Below, in pieces: positions 17,860-25,655 of a stretch of DNA of 46,011 nt. A program made the position numbers and the translations under genes. Numbering within the stretch: the first letter of the stretch is position 1; every line of letters starts with the position of its first letter. This DNA comes from Comamonadaceae bacterium. Its GTDB lineage: Bacteria > Pseudomonadota > Gammaproteobacteria > Burkholderiales > Burkholderiaceae_C. The notes under the pieces are model-generated. The model searched no databases and was not told where the DNA came from. It saw only the letters and a program-made list of their open reading frames with translations. Location of the stretch: the NCBI GenBank assembly GCA_947476285.1, contig CANJPU010000044.1:1-46011 (forward strand), read 5' to 3'.

Positions 17860-19023
17860 TCAGGGGGCGATTGCGGCCCCCTCGGGGGGCAGCGAAGTAC
17901 ACGAAGTGACGAGCGTGGGGGCTACATACCCTGAGATTTCTAAGCCATACCCGGCCATGCTGGGCCGGCGCCTGGGGCTGCCCATCAGCGTCATGCGGTG
18001 CACGCCGCACTCGCGCAAAATCTGCGCGCCCACACCGTAGGTGCGAAGGTCCATGCGACCGCGCTCTGGTCCGTGGGAAGCTCGCGCAGTACCCTCGAAC
18101 TGGGCCAGCAATTGCACGGCGTCCTCGCCGGCATTGAGCAGCACTGCCACGCCCTTGCCGGCAGCAGCGATGTGTTTGAGGCTGGCGTCCAGGTTCCAGG
18201 AATGCATGGAGCGGTTGACTTCCAGCGCGTCGAGCACCGACAGGGGTTCATGCACCCGCACCGGCACTGCTTCGTCGGGCGACCAGGTGCCCTTGACGAG
18301 GGCCAGGTGAAGGCCGTGGCTGGGCTTGTCCTTCCAGGCATGGCAGACGAATTCGCCGTACGCAGTGACAAGCGCACGCTGGCCCACTTTTTCGATCAGC
18401 GATTCATGGCGGCTGCGGTGCTCGATCAGTGAAGCGATGGTGCCGATCTTCAGGCCATGCTCGGCGGCAAAAATTTGCAGATCGGGCAGCCGGGCCATGG
18501 TGCCGTCGTCCTTCATGATCTCGCAGATCACTGCGGCCGGTGTGAGGCCCGCCATGGACGCGAGATCGCAGCCGGCTTCGGTGTGGCCGGCTCGCATGAG
18601 CACGCCGCCATCGGCAGCTTGCAGGGGGAAGATATGGCCGGGTTGGACCAGGTCTTCGGCCAGAGCGTTCTTGCTCACCGCTGCACGGACCGTGCATGCG
18701 CGGTCGGCAGCCGAGATGCCGGTGGTCACGCCCTCGGCCGCTTCGATGGAGACAGTGAATGCCGTGCCCATCTTGGTGCCGTTGCGCGCCACCATGGGTG
18801 GTAGGCGCAGCCGCTCGCAGCGCTCGCGTGTGAGAGTCAGGCAGATCAGCCCGCGGCCGAAGCGGGCCATGAAGTTAATGGCCTCGGCGTTGACATGATC
18901 GGCCGCGAGAACCAGATCGCCCTCGTTCTCGCGGTCTTCTTCATCGACCAGGATGACGATGTGGCCAGCCCGCATGTCATCAATGATGTCCTGGACGGGG
19001 GAGATTTGAACGGGTGCGGTCAT
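17860..19023 (-). CDS. ribBA: DHBP synthase fused to a degenerate GTP cyclohydrolase II-like domain (RibBX type)
   Basis: 387 aa. The N-terminal ~200 residues are 3,4-dihydroxy-2-butanone 4-phosphate synthase with intact metal and substrate motifs ([10 protein letters not shown] near 27-36; [12 protein letters not shown] near 145). The C-terminal half aligns in layout with GTP cyclohydrolase II but has no equivalent of the zinc triad GSLRCDCGxQL; that place reads [16 protein letters not shown]. The second domain is therefore unlikely to cyclise GTP. The last ~18 codons are supplied by an intergenic-type repeat (see 17873-17922). It overlaps ribE by 4 bp. Confidence 0.92.
   Translation of the reverse strand: MTAPVQISPVQDIIDDMRAGHIVILVDEEDRENEGDLVLAADHVNAEAINFMARFGRGLICLTLTRERCERLRLPPMVARNGTKMGTAFTVSIEAAEGVTTGISAADRACTVRAAVSKNALAEDLVQPGHIFPLQAADGGVLMRAGHTEAGCDLASMAGLTPAAVICEIMKDDGTMARLPDLQIFAAEHGLKIGTIASLIEHRSRHESLIEKVGQRALVTAYGEFVCHAWKDKPSHGLHLALVKGTWSPDEAVPVRVHEPLSVLDALEVNRSMHSWNLDASLKHIAAAGKGVAVLLNAGEDAVQLLAQFEGTARASHGPERGRMDLRTYGVGAQILRECGVHRMTLMGSPRRRPSMAGYGLEISGYVAPTLVTSCTSLPPEGAAIAP
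17873..17922. repeat. comamonad-type REP-like element inside the 3' end of ribBA
   Basis: A GC-rich palindromic block of the form GCCCCCTCGGGGGGC...GAAGTGACGAGCGTGGGGGC. GCCCCC and GGGGGC arms close a hairpin at the left end and also bracket the whole block. From memory, sequences of this form recur between genes in Comamonadaceae; I cannot count copies here, and no second copy was noticed in the window. It is translated as the tail of RibBA. Confidence 0.5.
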
Positions 19024-19661
19024 GCACTTTCTTTCTTTGACGCAGGTTCAATGCTGAGCATGCGCTCAACGTAACGTGCAATGAGGTCGATTTCCAGATT
19101 GACGCGGCTGCCGCTGGCCAGTGCGCCCAGCGCGGTGTTTTCCACGGTGTGCGGAATCAGGTTGATGCTCACCTCGCAGCCATCGGCGACATCGGCGATG
19201 CTGTTGACCGTGAGACTAACACCGTTGACGGTGATGGAGCCCTTGTAGGCCAGGTATTTGGCCAGGGCAGGCGGTGCGAGCACGCGCAACTCCCAGCTCT
19301 CGCCCACCTGCGCAAAGTGGGTGACACGGCCGATGCCGTCCACATGGCCTGAGACGATGTGCCCGCCAAGGCGATCATGGGCGCGCAGGGCTTTTTCCAG
19401 GTTAATGCGCCCGGACTGGTTGAGGCCGGCGGTTTTGCTCAGAGACTCGGCCGAAATGTCGATGTGGAAGATGCATTGGGCAGCATCAAACTCTGTCACC
19501 GTCATGCAGGCGCCATTGAGCGCGATGCTGTCGCCCGGGCCGACGTCATCGAGGTAGCCGGCAGGCGCCTCGATGTCCAGGCGCTTGCCGTGCAGTAAAG
19601 AGCTTCCCAGGTCGTGGATGGCGACGATACGCCCCACGCCGGTGATGATTCCGGTGAACAT
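19020..19661 (-). CDS. ribE: riboflavin synthase alpha subunit
   Basis: 213 aa enzyme that dismutates two 6,7-dimethyl-8-ribityllumazines to riboflavin. It starts with the invariant MFTGIITGVG and consists of two tandem lumazine-binding barrels of about 95 residues; repeated signatures are LNGACMTVTEF and VNGVSLTVNSI, and GGHIVSGHVDG lies between them. It is the first gene of the minus-strand array ribE-ribBA-ribH-nusB-aminotransferase-ybgC-tolQRA. No FMN-riboswitch motif was recognised in the 106-nt gap upstream. Confidence 0.95.
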   Translation of the reverse strand: MFTGIITGVGRIVAIHDLGSSLLHGKRLDIEAPAGYLDDVGPGDSIALNGACMTVTEFDAAQCIFHIDISAESLSKTAGLNQSGRINLEKALRAHDRLGGHIVSGHVDGIGRVTHFAQVGESWELRVLAPPALAKYLAYKGSITVNGVSLTVNSIADVADGCEVSINLIPHTVENTALGALASGSRVNLEIDLIARYVERMLSIEPASKKESA

Positions 19662-19767
19662 CGGGGTATTTTCGCAGAGTATTGGATTGAGCCATCGGGA
19701 GATGCCATTTCACATTAACTGGCCGGTGATGGGTCTGAAAAGTTCTGCAGCTACATAGAATAGTTCC

Positions 19768-21615
19768 ATGCCGCGTCCTCCCCAGATCCCCCAGCGTCGC
19801 CAGCCGCCAGCCAGGCCCGCGCAAAATCAGCAGCAGTCAGCCCTTGCCAAGCTAATCCAGCAAGGTTTGGCGTTGCAGCAGCAAGGCAAGCTGGCGCAGG
19901 CGAGAGCGATTTATGAATCTGTGCTGAAAGCCAATCCCAGGCATTTTGATTCGCTGCATCTGCTGGGTGTCATCGAGGCGCAGACTGGGAACCATCAGGC
20001 AGCGGTCGACATGATCGGGCGGGCAATTGCCATCAATCCGAATGAGGCCAGCGCCTACTTCAACCGGGGTAGCGCCCTCATGGAACTCCAGCAACTGGAG
20101 GCTGCAGTCGCCAGCTACGACCAGGCGATCCGCATCGAGGCAAACTACGTGGACGCCCATTTCAACCGGGGCAATGCGCTCAAACGGCTCAAGCAACTGG
20201 ATGCTGCCGTTGCAAGCTACGACAACGCAATCCATTTCAAGCCCGATCACTTTCAAGCCTACTATGAGCGCGGCCTAGCGCTCAGTGATCTCGGCCAAGC
20301 TCAGGCGGCCGTTGCCAGCTACGACAACGCGATCCGCATCAAGCCTGACCATGCGGACGCCTACAACAACCGCGGGGTTGCGCTCAGACAGCTCAAGCAG
20401 TTGGAACTGGCGGTCGCCAGCTATGACGCGGCGATTCGCATCAAGCCGGATTTTGTGGACGCTCTCTCCAACCGTGGCAATGCGCTGGGTGAACTCAAGC
20501 AACTAGAGGCCGCGATCGCTAGCTACGACATGGCGATCCGCATCAAGCCAGACCATGCGCAAGCCCACTACAACCGAGGTGTGGCGCTGCAGGCGAGCAA
20601 GCAGATCGATGCGGCCATGGCCAGCTACGACCAGGCCATGCGGTTCAATCCTGACCACGCGCAAGCCTGCTTCAACAAGGGGCTTGTGTTGCTGATGGGC
20701 GGCGACTTCGCTCACGGGTGGCCGATGTATGAGTGGCGCTGGAAGTTGCCAAAGAACCTCCCGATAAGGAAACAATTCGCTCCCGACTGGGATGGCTCAA
20801 TGCTTGCGGGCTCCTTGCTGGTGGTGTCGGAGCAGGGTGTGGGAGACGAGATCTTCTACAGCGGCATGCTCAATGACTTGCGCTCGTATGCGGCATCTGT
20901 CACGGTCGCGGTGGACCCGCGGCTTGTTGGTCTGTTTCGAAGGTCGTTCAGCGACATTGCGGTGGTACCCAAAGACACGCTGACCCTGAACCTGGGTTTT
21001 GAGGCGCAGGTCTATATGGGAAGCTTGGGGCGATACCTTCGGCCAGATGGCGCGTCATCGAGCCAGGCCGCACGAGGCTACCTTTGTGCGAGCGCAGAAC
21101 GCGTCAAGACTCTGCGCGACAGACTGGCCAGTGGCAATAGCTTGGTGTGCGGGGTGTCCTGGTCGAGCAAGAACGTCGAAGCGGGCGAAAAGAAGAGCCT
21201 GGCCCTCAGTGATCTGGCGCCGGTGCTCAAGCTGCCTGACATCGAGTTTGTCAATCTCCAGTACGGCGACACCGACAAGGAACGAGATGCGCTCAAGGCC
21301 AGTACAGGTTGCGCACTGCAGTGCGTTGACGAAATCGACAACTTCCATGATCTTGATGGCCTGGCTGCCCTGATCTGCGCCTGCGACGTGGTCGTCACGG
21401 TGAGCAATACAACAGCGCATTTGGCGGCGGCGCTGGGCAAGCCGGTGATTGTCATGCTGCCTTACTTCGCTGGCGTATTCTGGTACTGGCACGAGGGCCG
21501 CGAAGACAGCCCCTGGTATCCCAGTGCACGCTTATACAGACAAGAACACTCGGATGACTGGTCGGACGTGGTGCAGCGGGTGAAGGCCGACTTGAGTGCG
21601 CTGGCGGGTCACTGA
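19768..21615 (+). CDS. TPR protein with C-terminal glycosyltransferase-like domain
   Basis: 615 aa. Residues ~28-300 hold eight consecutive 34-residue tetratricopeptide repeats of the form RGxALxxLxQLxAAVASYDxAIRIKPDHxxAYxN, plus a degenerate ninth that ends GDFAHGWPMYEWRWK. Residues ~345-615 resemble the GT-B-like domain seen in TPR/GT-9-type proteins: LLVVSEQGVGDEIFYSG, VCGVSWSSKN, VNLQYGD, and VVVTVSNTTAHLAAALGKPV near 545. Such proteins are often linked to glycosylation of surface structures; target and sugar are unknown. No signal peptide. It is read opposite to the rib genes on both sides and overlaps the ribD stop by 7 bp. A TAGAAT hexamer (19755-19760) lies just before the ATG, with no SD. 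Confidence 0.82.
   Translation: MPRPPQIPQRRQPPARPAQNQQQSALAKLIQQGLALQQQGKLAQARAIYESVLKANPRHFDSLHLLGVIEAQTGNHQAAVDMIGRAIAINPNEASAYFNRGSALMELQQLEAAVASYDQAIRIEANYVDAHFNRGNALKRLKQLDAAVASYDNAIHFKPDHFQAYYERGLALSDLGQAQAAVASYDNAIRIKPDHADAYNNRGVALRQLKQLELAVASYDAAIRIKPDFVDALSNRGNALGELKQLEAAIASYDMAIRIKPDHAQAHYNRGVALQASKQIDAAMASYDQAMRFNPDHAQACFNKGLVLLMGGDFAHGWPMYEWRWKLPKNLPIRKQFAPDWDGSMLAGSLLVVSEQGVGDEIFYSGMLNDLRSYAASVTVAVDPRLVGLFRRSFSDIAVVPKDTLTLNLGFEAQVYMGSLGRYLRPDGASSSQAARGYLCASAERVKTLRDRLASGNSLVCGVSWSSKNVEAGEKKSLALSDLAPVLKLPDIEFVNLQYGDTDKERDALKASTGCALQCVDEIDNFHDLDGLAALICACDVVVTVSNTTAHLAAALGKPVIVMLPYFAGVFWYWHEGREDSPWYPSARLYRQEHSDDWSDVVQRVKADLSALAGH
20087..20700 (+). repeat. tandem ~102-bp coding repeats (TPR units)
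   Basis: The TPR units are also similar at DNA level, with a 102-bp period: blocks such as GCCAGCTACGACxxxGCGATCCGCATCAAGCC recur near 20110, 20314, 20416, 20518 and, more diverged, 20212 and 20620. The similarity suggests recent unit duplication and possible length variation between strains. Confidence 0.7.
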
Positions 21616-22721
21616 ACCTTGTCTCGCCCCGGTACGCGGGCAAGCAGACGCAGATCGTCACCCACCCTGTCGCATGACACAAACTCAAACTGCGCAGCCT
21701 GCGCCAGATCGGTGAACGCACCCAGATGGGCCATGCCTTGCCCCTGGCCCAACATCTTGGGCGCCAGGTAGATCAGCAACTCATCGACCAGCCCTTCGCG
21801 CATCAGGGAGCCATTGAGCTTGTAGCCGGCTTCCACATGCAGTTCATTCACCTCGCGTTGTGCCAGGTCGCGCAGCATGGCTGCCAGATCCACCTTGCCG
21901 AGCGCACCGCTCAGGCAGATAACGGTGGCGCCGCGCGCTTCGAGCGCACCCTGGCGTGGGCAATCCCGCTCGGCTGTGTAGATGAAAAGCCGCCGTCCAG
22001 GCAGGAAGAGTTTTGAATTGGGCGGCGTCTCCAGCCGGCTGTCGACCACGACCACATCGGGCTGGCGCGTTGCCGGCACATGCCGCACATCCAGCCGCGG
22101 ATCGTCTTGCAGCACGGTGCCGATGCCCGTCAGCACGGCGCTGGCGCGGGCGCGCCAGGCGTGGCCGTCGGTGCGGGCTGCTTCACCGGTGATCCACTGG
22201 CTCGCCCCGTTGTCCAAGGCCGTGCGGCCGTCCAGCGAAGCGGCAACCTTCATGCGTACCCAGGGCATGCGCCGGATCATGCGGCTGAAAAAACCAATGT
22301 TTAGCTCACGCGATTGCGCGGCGCCAGGCCCCAGGTCCACCTGCACGCCGGCCGCGCGCAAGCGTGCGATGCCTTGGCCCGCCACCAAGGGATTGGGGTC
22401 GGGCAGGGCAGCAACCACTCTTGCAATGCCGGCCGCGGCTAGCGCATCGCAGCAGGGGCCGGTGCGCCCCTGGTGCGAGCAGGGCTCCAGCGTCACGTAG
22501 GCTGTAGCGCCGGTCACATTCCGCCCCCGGGCGTGTGCATCGCTCAGCGCCATGATTTCCGCATGCGCTTGCCCCGCCGGCTGCGTGTGACCTTGCCCCA
22601 GCACGCTTTGACCGTCAGCAGAGACGATGACGCAACCCACCCGGGGGTTGGGTTCGCTCAGGCCAATGGCTTGTCGGGCCAGGGCCAGCGCTTGCTGCAT
22701 GAAAGGTTCGTCGGCTTGCAT
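21609..22721 (-). CDS. ribD: bifunctional pyrimidine deaminase / reductase RibD
   Basis: 370 aa from the chosen ATG at 22721. It deaminates diaminohydroxyphosphoribosylaminopyrimidine and reduces the ribosyl chain. The N-terminal CMP/dCMP-deaminase-type domain has the zinc site HAEIMAL and PCSHQGRTGPCCDAL; the C-terminal reductase domain starts near 150 (VRMKVAASLDGRTAL) and includes ASQWITGEAARTDGHAWRARASAVLTGIGT-type substrate and NADPH contacts. The frame extends to 22751 without an SD there. It is separated from the other rib genes by the opposite-facing TPR gene. Confidence 0.94.
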   Translation of the reverse strand: MQADEPFMQQALALARQAIGLSEPNPRVGCVIVSADGQSVLGQGHTQPAGQAHAEIMALSDAHARGRNVTGATAYVTLEPCSHQGRTGPCCDALAAAGIARVVAALPDPNPLVAGQGIARLRAAGVQVDLGPGAAQSRELNIGFFSRMIRRMPWVRMKVAASLDGRTALDNGASQWITGEAARTDGHAWRARASAVLTGIGTVLQDDPRLDVRHVPATRQPDVVVVDSRLETPPNSKLFLPGRRLFIYTAERDCPRQGALEARGATVICLSGALGKVDLAAMLRDLAQREVNELHVEAGYKLNGSLMREGLVDELLIYLAPKMLGQGQGMAHLGAFTDLAQAAQFEFVSCDRVGDDLRLLARVPGRDKVQ

Positions 22722-22878
22722 TAGGGGTATTTTGCGACATGTTGCGACCATTTAGCCGCGCAAACCGACCGGTCGTCGGCAGGCAGTGGCATAGCGGCGC
22801 CTGGGCGCTAAGGTGACATGTCCACGCATGGGTGCGCCGAACGTGGGTTCAGTTTATTCAAAGAACGAGGAGTAGGGC
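22722..22878 (+). promoter_or_regulatory. divergent ribD / minor-pilin intergenic region
   Basis: 157 nt carrying promoters for ribD (minus) and the pilin operon (plus). The only firm element is GAGGAG 7 nt before the pilE-like ATG. A GG-N10-GC spacing reminiscent of sigma-54 sites occurs around 22781-22794 (GGCAGTGGCATAGC), but the match is weak. I see no clear sigma-70 promoter. Confidence 0.3.
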
Positions 22879-23271
22879 ATGCAAAGGCAAAAGCAGAACG
22901 GTTTCACGCTGATCGAATTGATGATCACTGTGGCCATTGTGGCCATCCTGGCCGGTGTGGCCTACCCGTCCTATACCTCCTACATCAAGAAGGGCGTGCG
23001 GCGGGCGGCGCAGGCCCAGATGCTGGACATTGCCAATCGCCAGCAGCAGTACCTGTTGTCCAATCGCAGCTATGCGGCCTACAGCACGCTCACCACCAAC
23101 GGCTACGCTCTGCCCACCGATCTGAGCGCCAAGTACACGCCGTCGATTGATGTCGGCACCAGCACCGTGCCATCATTCACCATCACCTTCACCGCGATCG
23201 GCCAGCAGGTGAGCGATGGTGATCTGAGTTTTACCAGCGAGGGGACCAAATCCCCCGCTGGCAAATGGTGA
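22879..23271 (+). CDS. pilE: type IV pilus minor pilin, PilE-like
   Basis: 130 aa type IV prepilin. The leader MQRQKQNG is cut before [24 protein letters not shown], with Glu5 present, by prepilin peptidase. The segment [26 protein letters not shown] is typical of PilE minor pilins of beta- and gammaproteobacteria. A good SD (GAGGAG) precedes the ATG. In related clusters this gene usually comes last, after pilY1; here it opens the operon. Few cysteines, so no obvious D-loop disulfide. Confidence 0.85.
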   Translation: MQRQKQNGFTLIELMITVAIVAILAGVAYPSYTSYIKKGVRRAAQAQMLDIANRQQQYLLSNRSYAAYSTLTTNGYALPTDLSAKYTPSIDVGTSTVPSFTITFTAIGQQVSDGDLSFTSEGTKSPAGKW

Positions 23272-23840
23272 GTGGGGCCGTGAGCCAGATGAGCATGCGC
23301 GAATCGGGCGCCTCGATGATCGAGGTGCTGGTCACCATGGTGATCATTGCCTTTGGGCTGCTGGGCATGGCGGGCCTGCAGATGCGCATGCAGATGTCCG
23401 AGATGGAGTCCTATCAGCGCAGCCAGGCCTTGCTGTTATTGAGTGACATGGCCAATCGCATCGCGGTCAACCGAAACAATGCGGCTTCCTATGTGTTTGA
23501 TGTTGCCAGCCCGGTGGGGGCGGGAATGACTTGTGCCACCACCACCACGACCACCGCCCAACGTGATCTGGGCGATTGGTGCAACGCCTTGCAAGGCGCG
23601 GGGGAAAAGACGGGAGCCACCAAACAAGGCGCAATGCTTGGCGGGCGCGGCTGCATCGAGAGCGTGGGGGGCGACTACATGGTCACGGTGGCATGGCAGG
23701 GCCTGACGCCTATTTCTGCGCCTCCCAGTTCAGTCGCTTGCGGCCAGAACGTATACAACGGCGCCAGCGGCTCGGCTTGTGTGTCCGACTTATGCCGGCG
23801 CAGCGTCACCACCATTGTGCGGATTGGATCTCTGACATGA
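23265..23840 (+). CDS. pilV: type IV pilus minor pilin PilV
   Basis: 191 aa prepilin with a leader ending MRESG, then [24 protein letters not shown] with Glu at mature position 5 and the LLGMAGLQ helix typical of PilV. The following [22 protein letters not shown] is also characteristic. The frame opens at ATG 23265, overlapping pilE by 7 bp; starts at GTG 23268 or ATG 23289 (giving a shorter leader) are equally plausible, as no strong SD is present. Four or more cysteines in the C-terminal domain probably form disulfides in the periplasm. Part of the tip/priming complex. Confidence 0.85.
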   Translation: MVSGAVSQMSMRESGASMIEVLVTMVIIAFGLLGMAGLQMRMQMSEMESYQRSQALLLLSDMANRIAVNRNNAASYVFDVASPVGAGMTCATTTTTTAQRDLGDWCNALQGAGEKTGATKQGAMLGGRGCIESVGGDYMVTVAWQGLTPISAPPSSVACGQNVYNGASGSACVSDLCRRSVTTIVRIGSLT

Positions 23841-25120
23841 GCCCGCGCCAAGCTTCAAAGTTCCCAGGTGGCACTCGCGTACAGGCCGGCTTCACACTGG
23901 TGGAGCTGATGATCTCCATGGTGCTGGGTCTGTTCATCGTGTTGGCTCTGGCCACCTTGCTGATCAATGTCAATCGCAACAACAGCGAATTGGCCAAGAG
24001 CAACCGCCTGATCGAGAACGGGCGATTTGCCATGCAATTGCTGGAGTCCGATCTGACGCACGCGGGCTTCTGGGGCGGCTATGTGCCGGGCTTTGACGAC
24101 CTGACGCGGGCGGCCGCGGCCACCGACGTGCCCACAGCAGTGCCCGATCCGTGTCTTGAATACGCCAGCTGGGATGACACTCACAAGACACGGCTGGTGG
24201 GCATCGGCGTGCAAGCCTATGAAATTCCGTCTCCCGTGCCTTCGCCCACATTGTCGGTCTGTGCCTCCCGTGTGGTCAGCCCCAAGGCAAACACCGACGT
24301 TCTGGTGGTGCGCCATCTGGATATGCAAAGCTGCACGCCTGGCACCGCCGGCTGCCCGACGACCACCGACGTGTACTTCCAGTCTCCGTACTGCATGACC
24401 ACTGCGCCTTCTGTCACCACACCCACCTACATTCTGAGCACCAGCGCCACCACCGATACGGCGACATTCAATCTGCGCCAGCGCAACTGCACGTCGGCCA
24501 GCGCGATTCGCAAGTTCGTTTCGAATCTCTACTACGTGCGCAGCTACGCCACCACCGCGGGTGACGGCATGCCGACCTTGATGCGCTCACAGTTCGGCCC
24601 AGTGACATCGGGTGGAACCACCACCCGGCAGCACAAGGCCGCTGATGCCATGATCGAGGGCATTGAAGGGTTCAGGGTGGAGCTGGGTCTGGACACAGTG
24701 AGCGACTCGGGCAGCACGATCGGCACCACGACTTTCAATACCAGCACCGGGGCTGCGGCGGCCATCACCTGGGCCAGCAGTGCCAACCTCAACTCTCCCA
24801 CCAACCGCGGCGATGGTCTGCCCGATGGCAGCTATGTGCGCTGCACCAGCACCACGCCTTGCACGCCCTACCAGGTGATGAACGCGGTGGCAGTGAAGAT
24901 TTATGTGCTGGCCCGCAGCGAAGTCGCCACGCCGGGCTATACCGACTCCAAGGTGTACTGTCTGGGCAGCAGTTGCTCGGCGCCCACGGTGACGGCTTGT
25001 CCAGCGGGATCGTCCAATCCGGCACCGCTCCTGGGGCCGTTTTGCGATGGCTACAAGCGCCACTTGTTCACTCAGACTGTGCGACTGACCAATATTTCCA
25101 TGCGAAGGGAAACGCCTTGA
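23837..25120 (+). CDS. pilW: type IV pilus minor pilin PilW
   Basis: 427 aa from ATG 23837, which overlaps the pilV stop (ATGA). The frame is open further upstream only inside pilV. The prepilin motif is QAG followed by FTLVELMISMVLGLFIVLALATLL with Glu5; NRLIENGRFAMQLLESDLTHAGFWG is the PilW family signature. The remainder is a large Thr/Ser/Ala-rich beta domain with several cysteines and GIEGFRVELGLD. Minor pilins VWX with PilY1 initiate pilus assembly and sit at the tip. Confidence 0.88.
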   Translation: MSPRQASKFPGGTRVQAGFTLVELMISMVLGLFIVLALATLLINVNRNNSELAKSNRLIENGRFAMQLLESDLTHAGFWGGYVPGFDDLTRAAAATDVPTAVPDPCLEYASWDDTHKTRLVGIGVQAYEIPSPVPSPTLSVCASRVVSPKANTDVLVVRHLDMQSCTPGTAGCPTTTDVYFQSPYCMTTAPSVTTPTYILSTSATTDTATFNLRQRNCTSASAIRKFVSNLYYVRSYATTAGDGMPTLMRSQFGPVTSGGTTTRQHKAADAMIEGIEGFRVELGLDTVSDSGSTIGTTTFNTSTGAAAAITWASSANLNSPTNRGDGLPDGSYVRCTSTTPCTPYQVMNAVAVKIYVLARSEVATPGYTDSKVYCLGSSCSAPTVTACPAGSSNPAPLLGPFCDGYKRHLFTQTVRLTNISMRRETP

Positions 25121-25623
25121 GCGCGCGCGGCGTCCAGCACTTGACGCAGGCGCCAAGCCAGCGCGGCGCCACGCTGATCGTGGGCCTCATCATGATGGTG
25201 CTGATCACGCTGATTGTCATCAATGCTTTCACCCTGAGTTCGTCCAACCTCAAGTCAGTTGGCAACATGCAGTTGCGCGAGGAAGCCATGGCTGCGGCGA
25301 ACCAAGCCATTGAGCAGGTTGTGAGTTCGCCCTTTGCCATCTCGCCTGTCGCGCAATCCATCAATGTCGACATCAACAAGGATGGCACCAATGACTTTGC
25401 AGTTCAGGTGGCGCTACCTACCTGCACCCGCGCCTGGGCTGCATCCACCGCCGACCCCAGCGATGTGGAGTTAGGTCCGTCGATGTCCGGCTCGTCCACC
25501 TGGATCACCGAGTGGGACCTCGATGCCCAGGCCACCGATGCCGCCAGCGGCGCGTCGGTACGGGTGCGCCAGGGCATTCGCGTGCAACTGACCGAAGCGC
25601 AGAGGAACGCATCATGCCCTTGA
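25117..25623 (+). CDS. pilX: type IV pilus assembly protein PilX (TTG start)
   Basis: 168 aa from a TTG at 25117 that overlaps the pilW stop (TTGA) and has GAAGGGA 6 nt upstream. No ATG exists at the right place, and the open frame upstream is only the pilW gene. The N-terminus carries QRGATLIVGLIMMVLITLIVINAF, the characteristic PilX hydrophobic segment in which the canonical Glu5 is absent, followed by LREEAMAAANQAIEQV. It co-assembles with PilV, PilW and PilY1. Confidence 0.85.
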   Translation: MSARGVQHLTQAPSQRGATLIVGLIMMVLITLIVINAFTLSSSNLKSVGNMQLREEAMAAANQAIEQVVSSPFAISPVAQSINVDINKDGTNDFAVQVALPTCTRAWAASTADPSDVELGPSMSGSSTWITEWDLDAQATDAASGASVRVRQGIRVQLTEAQRNASCP

Positions 25624-25655
25624 CACTTTCCATCACCGACGCGAGCACACCATGA
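25614..25655 (+). CDS. possible 13-codon coupling ORF between pilX and pilY1
   Basis: ATG at 25614 has AGAGGAA 6 nt upstream, overlaps the end of pilX and encodes 13 residues (MPLTLSITDASTP). Its TGA overlaps the pilY1 ATG as ATGA. pilY1 itself lacks a clear SD, so ribosomes finishing this ORF could reinitiate on pilY1. It may equally be chance. Confidence 0.35.
   Translation: MPLTLSITDASTP

Noticed and set aside
19662..19767. FMN riboswitch before ribE
   Set aside because: No AGGGCGAAAUUCC-type or other conserved FMN-aptamer segments are present in the 106-nt gap.
20087..20700. Regular ~102-bp repeats that might suggest a CRISPR or satellite array
   Set aside because: Period and phase match 34-residue TPR units in an open coding frame.
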